Shown: one piece after another, positions 26,569-35,670 of the stretch | Layout: every line of letters starts with the position of its first letter | How positions within the stretch are numbered: the first letter of the stretch is position 1 | NCBI GenBank assembly: GCA_964471825.1 | Contig: CAYYKD010000008.1 | Span: forward strand, 58,024 to 122,023 | Direction: 5' to 3' | Length of the DNA: 64,000 nucleotides | Source: CAYYKD01 sp964471825 | GTDB taxonomy: Bacteria > Spirochaetota > GWE2-31-10 > CAYYKD01 | Notes under the pieces: model-generated | Told to the model about the DNA's origin: nothing | Databases searched by the model: none | The model's input: the letters and a program-made list of their open reading frames with translations, nothing else | Made by a program: the position numbers and the translations under genes

Positions 26569-27321
26569 TCAAAATATTCTAATCCATTTACCGTTATTTT
26601 CTTTAAACATAAGGCTGATTGCCTTAGTAGAAGTATCAACATATACATCATAGTGAAAATCATTATCCATAATTCTCTTCTGAGCATCCATTGTACTTAG
26701 ATTTTCAATAGGTATATCCATTTCAATTTTTACTTTTTTTACTGCGTCACCGTCGGTGGTTAATGACCACACTTCATAGTTATCAGCATCTTTCTTGTCA
26801 AATAGATATAAATAATCATCGTCTACCTTCCTCAAGAATCCCGGTGCGACTTGATTTTTCTCATTGATAAAATTAAAACCTAAAAATTCTGCATGTTCTT
26901 CTTTCATCTGTAGATATGCATCAATTAGAGTTGTTGGTTTTTCATTTATCCTTACATCTCTTGTCGGTTCGGGTAAATTCTTTTCATGTTCATAAAAAAA
27001 TTCTACCTTAGCATCTGTAGAAAGCCCTGAATGATCTTGAATTCTAGTTTTCTCTCTATTAATCTTAACATCTATTTTATGAATTATTTTATCAATCGCT
27101 GTATACATCTCATTAGCATTTGCTTCAAAATTGTATTGCCCGAATTTTGGCATATTAAATCTTGCAGCTACGACGAAAGTATGTTTTTCATTATTTAAAT
27201 TAAATACAAGATCATTAATATGACCTTTAAAATAACTTAGTTTTTCTACCCTTTTTTTAATATAATTCTTCATTCTTTCTGATACATTAAATGTTTGTGA
27301 TCCTTGTACCTGTACATTCAT
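26569..27321 (-). CDS. hpf: Ribosome hibernation factor HPF, long form with extra C-terminal part
   Basis: 250 residues from ATG at 27321 (GGAGGAAATT directly before it). The N-terminal ~95 residues form the HPF/RaiA domain that binds the 30S decoding region (FNVSERMKNYIKKRVEKLSYF, YTAIDKIIHKIDVKINREK). A linker leads to the long-HPF C-terminal domain (residues ~125-175, KPTTLIDAYLQMKEEHAEFLGFNF), which dimerises ribosomes. A further ~75 residues follow that ordinary long HPFs lack. It is the first gene of the unit leading to HPr, DUF4390, ntrY and ntrX, with an 86-base gap to HPr. Confidence 0.9.
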   Translation of the reverse strand: MNVQVQGSQTFNVSERMKNYIKKRVEKLSYFKGHINDLVFNLNNEKHTFVVAARFNMPKFGQYNFEANANEMYTAIDKIIHKIDVKINREKTRIQDHSGLSTDAKVEFFYEHEKNLPEPTRDVRINEKPTTLIDAYLQMKEEHAEFLGFNFINEKNQVAPGFLRKVDDDYLYLFDKKDADNYEVWSLTTDGDAVKKVKIEMDIPIENLSTMDAQKRIMDNDFHYDVYVDTSTKAISLMFKENNGKWIRIF

Positions 27322-27333
27322 AATTTCCTCCAA

Positions 27334-27474
27334 TAATTTTTTTCCCTCTTTATAAAGGGTAATTTACCGTTGTTACGGCGTGTATCCTCCTTTTATTTAA
27401 GATTACGGTAAAATTATATATTTACCTTTTCTTCTTAAGTTAAAAAATAGTAAGAATTCAAGCCTGATAATCTC
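27334..27474 (-). promoter_or_regulatory. Structured leader of hpf
   Basis: Between the promoter and hpf the minus-strand transcript has AATTTTACCGT pairing with ACGGTAAATT, enclosing an AGGAGGA sequence. A smaller CCGT-AACA-ACGG hairpin overlaps the right arm, followed by CCCTTTATAAAGAGGG, a second palindrome just before the ribosome-binding site. The mutually exclusive pairings suggest possible leader control. Function not shown. Confidence 0.35.
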
Positions 27475-27503
27475 ATATTAAGAAACTATTTATCAAAAGT
27501 CAA
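27475..27503 (-). promoter_or_regulatory. Sigma-70 promoter of the hpf-ntrYX unit
   Basis: On the minus strand TTGACT (27503-27498), 17-base spacer, TAATAT (27480-27475). A second possible -10 (TATAAT) lies about 60 bases closer to hpf, with TTAACT upstream of it at a longer spacing. Confidence 0.55.
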
Positions 27504-27530
27504 CACATATGTAAAAATATTACACAGGAA

Positions 27531-30485
27531 TTAAAATCCAAATGATAAAATGCCATATAGCCCCCACGCAGGCTGTGTGTCCCCTATTCTATACCCGATG
27601 GCACCGCCAAGGGTAAAATCCGCTTTAAGATTTCCATATGCTGCAAACATACTAATTGTAAATTCTAACGCCTGATCAAATAATATCCCGTAAAGAGCAT
27701 TGATTTTTGAATTGTAAATATAGACAAATTCGGAAAATGTTCGGAAATACACCTCATTGAATACCAGTGTTCCAAAATGGATATATTTTGTTTTATTATA
27801 GATGTTAATTTCTATACCCATATCAACACCTGCAAATGCATTTCCGGTGCTTATCTTACCAAGCTCTGTAACAAATGCCTTTGTGTCTATATTAAAAAGA
27901 GTTTCACTTTCTGAACCAAATTGACCGCCCAGCCCCTGTATATTTAACATATTTGTACCGGCACTCAGAATAGAGTTACCGGTCAACTCTGCTGCTGCTT
28001 TAATATTAGTAAAGAAGAAACCCCTGCCGATAGGAAGTCTACCTAAGAAATTTGCAGCCAAGATAAACAGACTATAGTCTGTAAATATCGGGGGAAGTTG
28101 AAGACCAGTTAGGCTAAATAAAAAGCCGCTATCCCATCTATTACTATAATTGGATCTGTTTATATAATAAAAACCAAGCGTCTGTATAAAATACAACTTA
28201 TTAACAACACCATTCTTAAATTTATCATCATATTCATAAAAATAATGAGTAATTGATGCTCTTCCAAACATTACACCGTATGATGCGATCGGGAGCTCGG
28301 AGGAAATGTCAAGTGAGTTACTAAAACAAATAGGGAATCTATTATTTATTGGTTGACCATATATCTTGTCGTTTACTATCATCTTTGAGCCGCCTGCCCA
28401 GTTTGACCAGCTATAACCAATTGTGAGAGCAGGGAGATTAATTCTAAAATTGAAAGAATTCTCAGGATAGTTTTTCATGTAGTCCCAGCCAATCAGTATA
28501 TCGTAGTAAAACCGTCCAAAAGGGAGAGAGTTCTCGGTATATAACGCAGGCCCGATAATTGGGAAGTTGAAGTAACTCGATCCGTCAGAAATGTAGAAAT
28601 CTGTGTTTAAAACTTTTGGAACAATTGACCAGACTCCGGGAAGTATGTACCTCATAAAATTAGCAGGCCTAACTTCCAATTTATCATTTAATTTATCTAT
28701 GTTTTTTAGTTGCGGTTTAATATAGTCGTATTTTTCAGGAATTGACTCAACATGAATATCTCTATCAAATCCATTTAACCTATATAAGCTCTCACCATTT
28801 ATGGTATAGTCTGATATAACAATCCCATCTTCCAGATGACATGGTATAATCACAGTACCTTGACTTTCATAGATGAGATATGTTTTATTCGATACGATAT
28901 CAAAAAAATAGAGGCCGTCTGCAGCACCCTTCTTACCAACAAATAGAAGATTGTTATTCACATCAAATATAGCATTGAACCCTTCTATATACTCGCTATA
29001 CTCACTATTCTCGTTGTCAGCTTTAACAAAATAGCCGTTATTGTCACTAAGATTCAATATATAAATAGCAAAATTTCCAGATTGAGTTTTAACAGATATT
29101 GCAAGAAGTTCATTATTATCACTTAGTGAAATATTTCCAATAAAGTCAATATCATTGTGAAGTTTAATCTCAACCTCATCTGATAGCTTTCCGTTTTTAA
29201 TTTTTGCACGAAAGAGAGCCGTTGTTCTATCATTTTCATAGATGCCCCCTTTGATATAGAATAGATCGTTAGTGGTCTTTGATGCAGATATTTTTAATAC
29301 TCTTTTTTTTATAGTTATCTGCTTCTCTATTTTAGTTTTGAAATTGTATTCAAATAGGTCTGAATAGTAGAAACCTCCCGGATAACTAACATCTTTTGTA
29401 TAGATAACGGCATCTTCTTTAATGCCTGATGAGATTGACCCTATATAACCTCTGGGACCTCTTATAGTTTTAGAGTTTGATAACCTGTATAGATAGTTCT
29501 CTTTTTTTTCTCCATTTGTAGCAATAAAAATGGTATTATTATTATCAGAATGCAATGCACTAATTACACCGTTTGATTTAAAAATCAATGATGATTTTGT
29601 GTTTGATAAATCATAGTTTTCTGTTAATCTATAGATATTTGCGTATTCATATTCTCGCCACTCATTCCAAAGTTGTTTTAATGATTTGCCATATATTTTT
29701 TTGAAATTTAAAACAAATTTCATAATAAATGGCCAGAAATCATCTGATATATCCTCATAAATTTTATTATACTTCTCATCACCATATGAGATCTTAAGAT
29801 ACCTTAAAAATCTCGCCCCAAAATGATATGCACCGGATTCATTTGGCCATTTTTTTATTGGATAAACAAGCTCGTCGAAGGAGGGGATTTTTTTATCGAT
29901 TGCAGCACGATTAACCATTGCATTGTTATATGAGGAGTTTACCCGGCCACCCATCCCATCAGATGATTCGACCTCAGTTGCAAACCCCTCAATATACCAT
30001 GTAAATGATCCGGAAACGGGCTGATACAACTTGCCAAATAAAATTTGCCAAAACAGAGCGGCACCTCTGACCTGGTCAAGATGCATAATGTGAGCATACT
30101 CATGTAGTATAAGATTGTAGTAGCCGTCTGATGAATATTGAAGTTGATGGCTGCTTTCTGTTGGTGTTAGATAGAGGTGAATTACATTTCTAATGAATGG
30201 ATTTGCTGAACCGTTAGGACTATCAGTATGATCAGTAAGAACTACAGTGGTTTTCTGCCTAGGATGCCACTTAAGTTTATCTGATAGCTTGTCGTGGATA
30301 TCTTCACAGTATAGAGCTGTTTTTTTTGCTATTAACTCATGTTTATCGGCAAACATAATCACAAAATGATCTGTCTCTATCTCTTTTAAAATACCCTGAT
30401 AAGGTATAAACTCTGACTCGAATGAATACAGACCGGTAATAATTCCCAAAAATAATATGCAAAGGTGTAGCTTAATCAAATACAT
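27531..30485 (-). CDS. Large secreted gluzincin-type protease/propeller/barrel protein
   Basis: 984 residues from ATG at 30485, which overlaps the upstream lipoprotein stop. The signal peptide covers about residues 1-22. The N-terminal domain has a zinc-protease motif (H128, E129, H132 in LHEYAH) and a candidate third ligand Glu166 in WYIEGFATE, the peptidase MA-like arrangement. Residues ~290-600 are short repeated strands (SLSDNNELLAIS, YSEYIEGFNAIFDVNNNLLF), like a TolB-type propeller. Residues ~630-984 alternate aromatic strands and turns ending in Phe (YGILSFGF), as in outer-membrane barrels. It is probably surface-located. The combination is inferred from patterns, not from a known family match. 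Confidence 0.7.
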   Translation of the reverse strand: MYLIKLHLCILFLGIITGLYSFESEFIPYQGILKEIETDHFVIMFADKHELIAKKTALYCEDIHDKLSDKLKWHPRQKTTVVLTDHTDSPNGSANPFIRNVIHLYLTPTESSHQLQYSSDGYYNLILHEYAHIMHLDQVRGAALFWQILFGKLYQPVSGSFTWYIEGFATEVESSDGMGGRVNSSYNNAMVNRAAIDKKIPSFDELVYPIKKWPNESGAYHFGARFLRYLKISYGDEKYNKIYEDISDDFWPFIMKFVLNFKKIYGKSLKQLWNEWREYEYANIYRLTENYDLSNTKSSLIFKSNGVISALHSDNNNTIFIATNGEKKENYLYRLSNSKTIRGPRGYIGSISSGIKEDAVIYTKDVSYPGGFYYSDLFEYNFKTKIEKQITIKKRVLKISASKTTNDLFYIKGGIYENDRTTALFRAKIKNGKLSDEVEIKLHNDIDFIGNISLSDNNELLAISVKTQSGNFAIYILNLSDNNGYFVKADNENSEYSEYIEGFNAIFDVNNNLLFVGKKGAADGLYFFDIVSNKTYLIYESQGTVIIPCHLEDGIVISDYTINGESLYRLNGFDRDIHVESIPEKYDYIKPQLKNIDKLNDKLEVRPANFMRYILPGVWSIVPKVLNTDFYISDGSSYFNFPIIGPALYTENSLPFGRFYYDILIGWDYMKNYPENSFNFRINLPALTIGYSWSNWAGGSKMIVNDKIYGQPINNRFPICFSNSLDISSELPIASYGVMFGRASITHYFYEYDDKFKNGVVNKLYFIQTLGFYYINRSNYSNRWDSGFLFSLTGLQLPPIFTDYSLFILAANFLGRLPIGRGFFFTNIKAAAELTGNSILSAGTNMLNIQGLGGQFGSESETLFNIDTKAFVTELGKISTGNAFAGVDMGIEINIYNKTKYIHFGTLVFNEVYFRTFSEFVYIYNSKINALYGILFDQALEFTISMFAAYGNLKADFTLGGAIGYRIGDTQPAWGLYGILSFGF

Positions 30486-31227
30486 ACAAGTCTTTTCCGG
30501 CAACCTGAATTTTAGAAGTAGTATCTGAGTTTATATGAAGAGGTTTAAGAAATCGAATTGATTTTCGTATTAGCTCCCCATCAAAACTGTATATTTCTGT
30601 TTTAATTTCTTTTGCCAATATTACGACTATTTTTTTTTCAATGATTGTATTTTCGAGTGCGTCAGTCACTTTTTCTTTGACAAGACGGTTTTGATCATTA
30701 TAGTAGAATATTCGTTTCCCGATTAGTTCGCCGTCAACTGTGAACTGATCAATGCTCTGTAGAATAGCGTCCATATTATTGGTAGTTTTCGTAGCATTAT
30801 TATCTGAATAGTTGTTCTGTAAAGAGTTGTCTTGTAAATAGTTGTCTTGTAAATAGTTGTACCTTTCTTCAAGGATAGTAGCTCCGTTGTCATTTTCAGA
30901 TATTCGTAACTCAAGTCTTCCATTATCAGAATATACATATCGTTTTCTGGAAATCATCGTACCTGAGGATAGATAGACAGCTGATACAGATAGGACTCCC
31001 TTAACAAAAAAAAACTTTTCATACTGTTCTGCTTCATTTTCATTATCATGTGATACTATTTCAGTCAATTGCCCTTGACTGTTGTAGACAAATTTTCTAT
31101 GAATTGGATAGGTTTTATTGTCTGCATCAAGAAAAATTTCATTGTCAGGTACATAGACTGCCTCAGTGCATGAAGAAAATGGAATAATAAGAATAATTAT
31201 AGTTAATAATAATATTAGTTTTTGCAT
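30472..31227 (-). CDS. YD-repeat-like lipoprotein
   Basis: 251 residues. The lipoprotein signal ends in PFSSC (Cys20). Several segments repeat a tyrosine/aspartate pattern seen in YD/RHS-type repeats: YNSQGQLTEIVSHDN, YSDNGRLELRISENDN and YNDQNRLVKEKVTD. A short Asn/Gln-rich insert (NYLQDNYLQDNSLQNNY) is coded by three 15-base tandem repeats at 30811-30855. Its end overlaps the start of the protease/barrel gene, suggesting joint function at the cell surface. The specific role is unknown. Confidence 0.7.
   Translation of the reverse strand: MQKLILLLTIIILIIPFSSCTEAVYVPDNEIFLDADNKTYPIHRKFVYNSQGQLTEIVSHDNENEAEQYEKFFFVKGVLSVSAVYLSSGTMISRKRYVYSDNGRLELRISENDNGATILEERYNYLQDNYLQDNSLQNNYSDNNATKTTNNMDAILQSIDQFTVDGELIGKRIFYYNDQNRLVKEKVTDALENTIIEKKIVVILAKEIKTEIYSFDGELIRKSIRFLKPLHINSDTTSKIQVAGKDLYVFD
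30811..30855 (-). repeat. 15-base tandem repeat, three units, inside a lipoprotein gene
   Basis: Plus-strand units GTTGTTCTGTAAAGA, GTTGTCTTGTAAATA and GTTGTCTTGTAAATA follow head to tail. The length is a multiple of three, so changes in copy number keep the frame and only alter a short Asn/Gln/Leu-rich loop. Confidence 0.8.
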
Positions 31228-32006
31228 TATTTAAAAAACCTGATTGCATTTTTAAATATCTCAAGGCCATTTATGCCGCCCTTGTTGATCCCCTCTGTCC
31301 ATCTTGGATGATTCTCTTCAAATATATAGGCCTCAGGATGGGGCATCAATCCAAATACAGTTCCCTTTTTGTTTGTTATACCGGCAATATTTTCTGTAGC
31401 TCCGTTTGGATTTAACGGGTATGGTACATCTTTACCGACCGGGTTACAATATCTAAAAGCGACTTGTTTATTTGAATTTATCTTTTGTAGAGTCTGTTCA
31501 TCTTTAGTAATAAATTTGCCCTCACCGTGTCGAACTGGAAGATAGATCCTATCAATACCCTTAAGCCATGGTGATAGATCACTTGATTTCTCAAGCCATA
31601 CCCATCTATCCTCAAACTTTGCAGAGTCATTTTCTACCAAACTGGCATTTTGTTCAAATGTATCGTCAAGATCAGGCACAAGACCAAGTTTTGTAATAAC
31701 CTGAAAACCATTACATACTCCCAATATCAACTTGTCTTTTTCAATAAATCTTCTGATTTCATCCATAAAGTTAGATTTTATCAGATTTGCGAAGACCTTA
31801 CCGCTGCCGATATGATCACCAAATGAAAACCCCCCCGGAAATCCTAAAATCTGATAGGCGTCTAGAATTGACTTGTCTTCTCGCACATCTTCAATATGAA
31901 GAATATCAACCTTACCGCCACTCATTTCAAATGCCCAGGCAAGCTCCTTTTCTGCATTAATTCCATAGCCTGTTAATAATAATACATTTACGCCCACTTG
32001 CTTCAC
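31227..32006 (-). CDS. purQ: Phosphoribosylformylglycinamidine synthase, glutaminase subunit
   Basis: 259 residues, class I glutamine amidotransferase. The nucleophile Cys is in ILGVCNGFQ, the His and Glu of the triad in LMPHPEAY, and the oxyanion region in LGFPGGFSFGDHIGSG. PurQ releases ammonia from glutamine for PurL in purine synthesis. No purL or purS lies next to it; it sits inside a run of envelope and signalling genes. A single base is shared with the downstream lipoprotein gene, so they are co-transcribed. Confidence 0.9.
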   Translation of the reverse strand: MKQVGVNVLLLTGYGINAEKELAWAFEMSGGKVDILHIEDVREDKSILDAYQILGFPGGFSFGDHIGSGKVFANLIKSNFMDEIRRFIEKDKLILGVCNGFQVITKLGLVPDLDDTFEQNASLVENDSAKFEDRWVWLEKSSDLSPWLKGIDRIYLPVRHGEGKFITKDEQTLQKINSNKQVAFRYCNPVGKDVPYPLNPNGATENIAGITNKKGTVFGLMPHPEAYIFEENHPRWTEGINKGGINGLEIFKNAIRFFK

Positions 32007-32012
32007 TCCGCT

Positions 32013-34205
32013 TTATTGTGTTTTAAATTTGTTAATTGTTTCTTCTACATGTCTTATATTGTTAGAATTTTCTGAACCTAACTGTGATAACAGTATTGCA
32101 GATTTTGAAAGCTCCTTCATACCGACCGTTACTTCATTCATTCCACCATGACTCTCATCTGCAAAATTTGAGACTGCTTTAATAGACTCTGTTATCTTCT
32201 TTATTGAAATGGATATCTCCTTGGAAGAGGAATTTACATCCTGTGAAATTGATTGAAGACTCATTAAGGCTTCAGTAATTTGACCGGATCCAACATTAAC
32301 TTCCTGCATACCCATAACCATCTCGTTTAATCCTGATGATAGATCTGTTATCCCGCCAATAATTTTTGTCATCTTGTCACCTGTTTCTACAGTTAACTGA
32401 GATGTGTTTTTAATATTTGAAACAATTTTCCCGAGAGTTCCTGATATCTCTTTTGCAGAGACACCTGTTGATTCTGCTAATTTTCTAATCTCATCTGCAA
32501 CAACAGCAAAACCCCTACCGGCTTCACCTGCGTGTGCTGCTTCAATTGCCGCATTCATTGCAAGAAGATTTGTCTGTGCTGCAACGGCATTAATCATGCC
32601 TACGAGTTGATATATTGTCTCTGTAGATTTAGTGATTTCTTCAATAGAAACGACTGTGTTCTTCATACTGGCTTCACCATCTATTGCAATTTCTACAAGT
32701 TTATCTGCTGCTTTTTTTCTAATCTCTGAGTTTGACTCAATTGATTTGATCGATGATATCATCTGTGCAATAGATGCAGACGATTGTGACACAGCAGCAG
32801 TCTGATCAGATACCATACCATCAACCGCACCCATATTTTTTTCTATTTGCTCAATATTTTTTGCAGTACCATCAATTTCTGTACTCAATTTTTCAAGTTT
32901 ATTATCCATAGATACTATAGTTGCAGTTATCTCTTCGATAGTTGCAGATGATTCCTCAGAGGCACTTGCCAAATTTGAGCCTAACAAGATACTTTTCCTG
33001 TTTACCTCTTTAAGTCCATTCACAATATCCAGGAGTTTTTTTATAAACTCGTTGAAATATCCTGCCAGCATACCGATCTCATCATGACTTGACACATCAA
33101 TTTTAACTGTTAGATCGCCATCTCCATGAGAGATATCTTTCATGACTGTACTTAATTTTTTAATAGGATTGATTATTCTATCACTAATATAAACAAAAAC
33201 GATCATCAATAATCCAAATCCGATTACCGTAAAAATGATAATGTACTGAATAAGTTTAACCGAGTTTTCATATATTTCTTTTGTCGGTACAACCGCTCCG
33301 CAAATCCAAGGAGTTTTTGCATTACCTACAAAGATTGGTGTAAATGATTTTGTTGTGTTGGATTTTAATGCCTCAGACCACTCAACAGACAAAAATGATT
33401 CATTTTTATTTACTCTATCAGCGATCTCTTGCGATTTGCCACTTTTAGATTCACCCCAAGGTTTTCCGAGACGATCCTTATGCGGCTGAACAACAACTAT
33501 ACCACCGGCAGATACAACTCTAAGAAATCCAGTTTTGTATAGTGTTCTATTATTAAACTTTTTATTTAGTGTCTCTAACTCAATATCTACACCTATTACA
33601 CCGATAACTTTGCCTTTATTCTTTATCGGTACCGCAACTGTAGTCATAAGAACTTCATTGTTCTCTATCGGGTTTATGTAGGGTTCCAGGATTGTTTCTT
33701 CACCGGTTGAAAACGGGATTATATAATAATCGCCTTCTCCGGGAGTAAGGTAGGTAGAAGATGGACTTTTGTCCTGTATAACTTTATCACCATCTCTATA
33801 GAAATATGGAACAAACCGCCCTGTTTGATCATGACCAAAAGCACCTGCATACTGGCGGTCTAAACCATCCAGTACATTGGGCTCCCATATACTCCAAATA
33901 CCATTATAATTTGGATTAGCTTCTATTAAGGATTTCTGTATCTTAATGAAATCAGACCTTCTCTCATAAATGTTTAATGATTCGTATCCCTCAAAAATTA
34001 CAGCAATATTCCTGGCTGTTATCATAGCATTTTCCAGTTCATTTTTGATTTCACTTGCAAGAACCTTAGAATCACTGATCATAATTTTTGCAGCGTCTCT
34101 GCGTGACTCCGAAACATTAAAATACATCGATACAGTTGTTACTACACTCAACATAATTAAAACAGGAACAAGTGTGAATAATAAAATTCTTGTTTTTAAT
34201 TTCAT
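32013..34205 (-). CDS. Methyl-accepting chemotaxis protein with periplasmic Cache-type sensor
   Basis: 730 residues. One membrane segment lies at about 8-28. A large periplasmic double-Cache-like sensor follows (residues ~35-315, with NPNYNGIWSIWEPN and GVIGVDIELETLN), then a second membrane segment near 325-345. A HAMP domain (IINPIKKLSTVMKDISHGDGDLTVKI) leads to a long signalling helix pair with the CheA/CheW-binding tip (TNLLAMNAAIEAAHAGEAGRGFAVVADEIR). It detects small extracellular molecules, often amino or organic acids in this sensor class, and controls flagellar rotation. It is nine bases downstream of the DUF4384 gene and seven upstream of purQ. Confidence 0.95.
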   Translation of the reverse strand: MKLKTRILLFTLVPVLIMLSVVTTVSMYFNVSESRRDAAKIMISDSKVLASEIKNELENAMITARNIAVIFEGYESLNIYERRSDFIKIQKSLIEANPNYNGIWSIWEPNVLDGLDRQYAGAFGHDQTGRFVPYFYRDGDKVIQDKSPSSTYLTPGEGDYYIIPFSTGEETILEPYINPIENNEVLMTTVAVPIKNKGKVIGVIGVDIELETLNKKFNNRTLYKTGFLRVVSAGGIVVVQPHKDRLGKPWGESKSGKSQEIADRVNKNESFLSVEWSEALKSNTTKSFTPIFVGNAKTPWICGAVVPTKEIYENSVKLIQYIIIFTVIGFGLLMIVFVYISDRIINPIKKLSTVMKDISHGDGDLTVKIDVSSHDEIGMLAGYFNEFIKKLLDIVNGLKEVNRKSILLGSNLASASEESSATIEEITATIVSMDNKLEKLSTEIDGTAKNIEQIEKNMGAVDGMVSDQTAAVSQSSASIAQMISSIKSIESNSEIRKKAADKLVEIAIDGEASMKNTVVSIEEITKSTETIYQLVGMINAVAAQTNLLAMNAAIEAAHAGEAGRGFAVVADEIRKLAESTGVSAKEISGTLGKIVSNIKNTSQLTVETGDKMTKIIGGITDLSSGLNEMVMGMQEVNVGSGQITEALMSLQSISQDVNSSSKEISISIKKITESIKAVSNFADESHGGMNEVTVGMKELSKSAILLSQLGSENSNNIRHVEETINKFKTQ

Positions 34206-34214
34206 AAATATCTC

Positions 34215-35639
34215 CTAATTATTTTGTGTCTTAAATGACAAAACGGATTCTGTAACATTGTTTTCATCATTGATTGATGATTTTGTCTTTTTTAACCCTC
34301 TGGTTTGCATCAAACCGCTATTTGGATCTTTAGATATAATATAATATCCATAATTATCATCATAAACTGTATGGGGAATACCGGTTGCAAGATCTTTTGA
34401 TCCCATACCGACGACCTGTACAGTTTCATAACCAAAAGGCGGCTCAATTGAGAATTCTCCCATTTCTATCCAGGTGTTAATCTGTTCGACAGATATATAA
34501 TATAGAAATTTATCATTTCCTTTTAGATCCGGGTTGAATTCTAAAAGATAAGAATATTTATCCTCATTGTCAAGAAAAATATGGCCGGCAATAAATATAT
34601 AACCGGGTTTATTTGATTTTAAGTATAATTTTACAGTATCTTCAGAGTTAAAAAGAAGATTTCCGCTTCCCTTGTCTGTAGTGACCTCGATTTTAAAATC
34701 CTTATTAGTAATTTTTCCTTTTAATAGTTCATTTTCAAAGGCTTCATTCTTAGGGCGATAGGTGTAATTCTTGTAGACGGTTTCAGCAACTTTTATTAGT
34801 TTAGAATCGATAACCTTTTTGTCCATATCCAAAAGTTTGTAGGATATTTCCATTGTGTTTCCAACGATTCTATAGCTTCCCGAAAAAATATAGTCAGAAT
34901 TCAATTTATTTTCAGTCGTATCTTTTAAATTGTTTTGAATAGAGTTTTTTAAACTAACTGCAAAATCGGTCACCTCATTATAGTTTTCGAATGATGCCGG
35001 TTCTATATAGATGTTTTTTACATTTATCCCGTCAGATATAAACCTGCCTGCAGCTACCAGGTCATCTATCTCTGATGATAAGAATAGCAGTTGATTTTTT
35101 ATCTCTGTCTCAGATATAGTTACCTGTGGGATACTGTTTGACTCTAGAAATGTTGCAACCAGTTTATACTTATAGTAATTATTTACCATGCCCATTAGAT
35201 TTTTTAAAATTATATATTTTTCTGATGCTGAAATATTCTCAGAGAGTTTCTTATTTGAGAAGTTTACTTCATTAGCTATCTTTTTTAATTCTAATTCGTA
35301 GAGTTTTAATGATTTGTCAGATGAAAGAGTCGCATCTGTGTAGAAAAGGTTAGCCTTTTTAGTTGTCTTAAAACTAGCTCCAAGGACTGGTAGTGAAGAT
35401 TTTGTTTGAATGATCTGGCTATAGATCTCCTCTGACTCCCTTTTATCATTTACTGCGGTTTCTTTGACAATATCATTGATCTCTGATTGAATATGTACCT
35501 CGATAAATGATGATAGATCACTTAATGCAGACTTCTTTGCCGCATCTTCGCTATTTCCTACACCTTTTCCGGTTACCTGTACTGCAGTTAGGTTAAATAC
35601 AAAATTTAACATAATTAATATTAAAAATAGCTTATTCAT
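34215..35639 (-). CDS. Exported DUF4384-type protein
   Basis: 474 residues with an N-terminal signal sequence (LFLILIMLNFVFNLTAV). The first part (GKGVGNSEDAAKKSALSDLSSFIEV) resembles the LPP20/surface-lipoprotein style repeat of ordered amphipathic helices. The part around residues 305-430 (FNSEDTVKLYLKSNKPGYIFIAGHIF, then EMGEFSIEPPFGYE) fits DUF4384, an envelope-associated domain of unknown function. There is no lipobox. It is co-transcribed with the chemoreceptor that follows and the ABC exporter that precedes. Confidence 0.7.
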   Translation of the reverse strand: MNKLFLILIMLNFVFNLTAVQVTGKGVGNSEDAAKKSALSDLSSFIEVHIQSEINDIVKETAVNDKRESEEIYSQIIQTKSSLPVLGASFKTTKKANLFYTDATLSSDKSLKLYELELKKIANEVNFSNKKLSENISASEKYIILKNLMGMVNNYYKYKLVATFLESNSIPQVTISETEIKNQLLFLSSEIDDLVAAGRFISDGINVKNIYIEPASFENYNEVTDFAVSLKNSIQNNLKDTTENKLNSDYIFSGSYRIVGNTMEISYKLLDMDKKVIDSKLIKVAETVYKNYTYRPKNEAFENELLKGKITNKDFKIEVTTDKGSGNLLFNSEDTVKLYLKSNKPGYIFIAGHIFLDNEDKYSYLLEFNPDLKGNDKFLYYISVEQINTWIEMGEFSIEPPFGYETVQVVGMGSKDLATGIPHTVYDDNYGYYIISKDPNSGLMQTRGLKKTKSSINDENNVTESVLSFKTQNN

Positions 35640-35670
35640 AGTTACCCCTTATGTTTAAATAGTCGCCCGG

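Noticed and set aside
27360..27420. 16S rRNA 3'-end fragment suggested by AGGAGGAT and GCCGTAACAACGGTAA on the minus strand
   Set aside because: The order and strand of the pieces do not match the 16S 3' end; the similarity is short and best explained by the inverted repeat.
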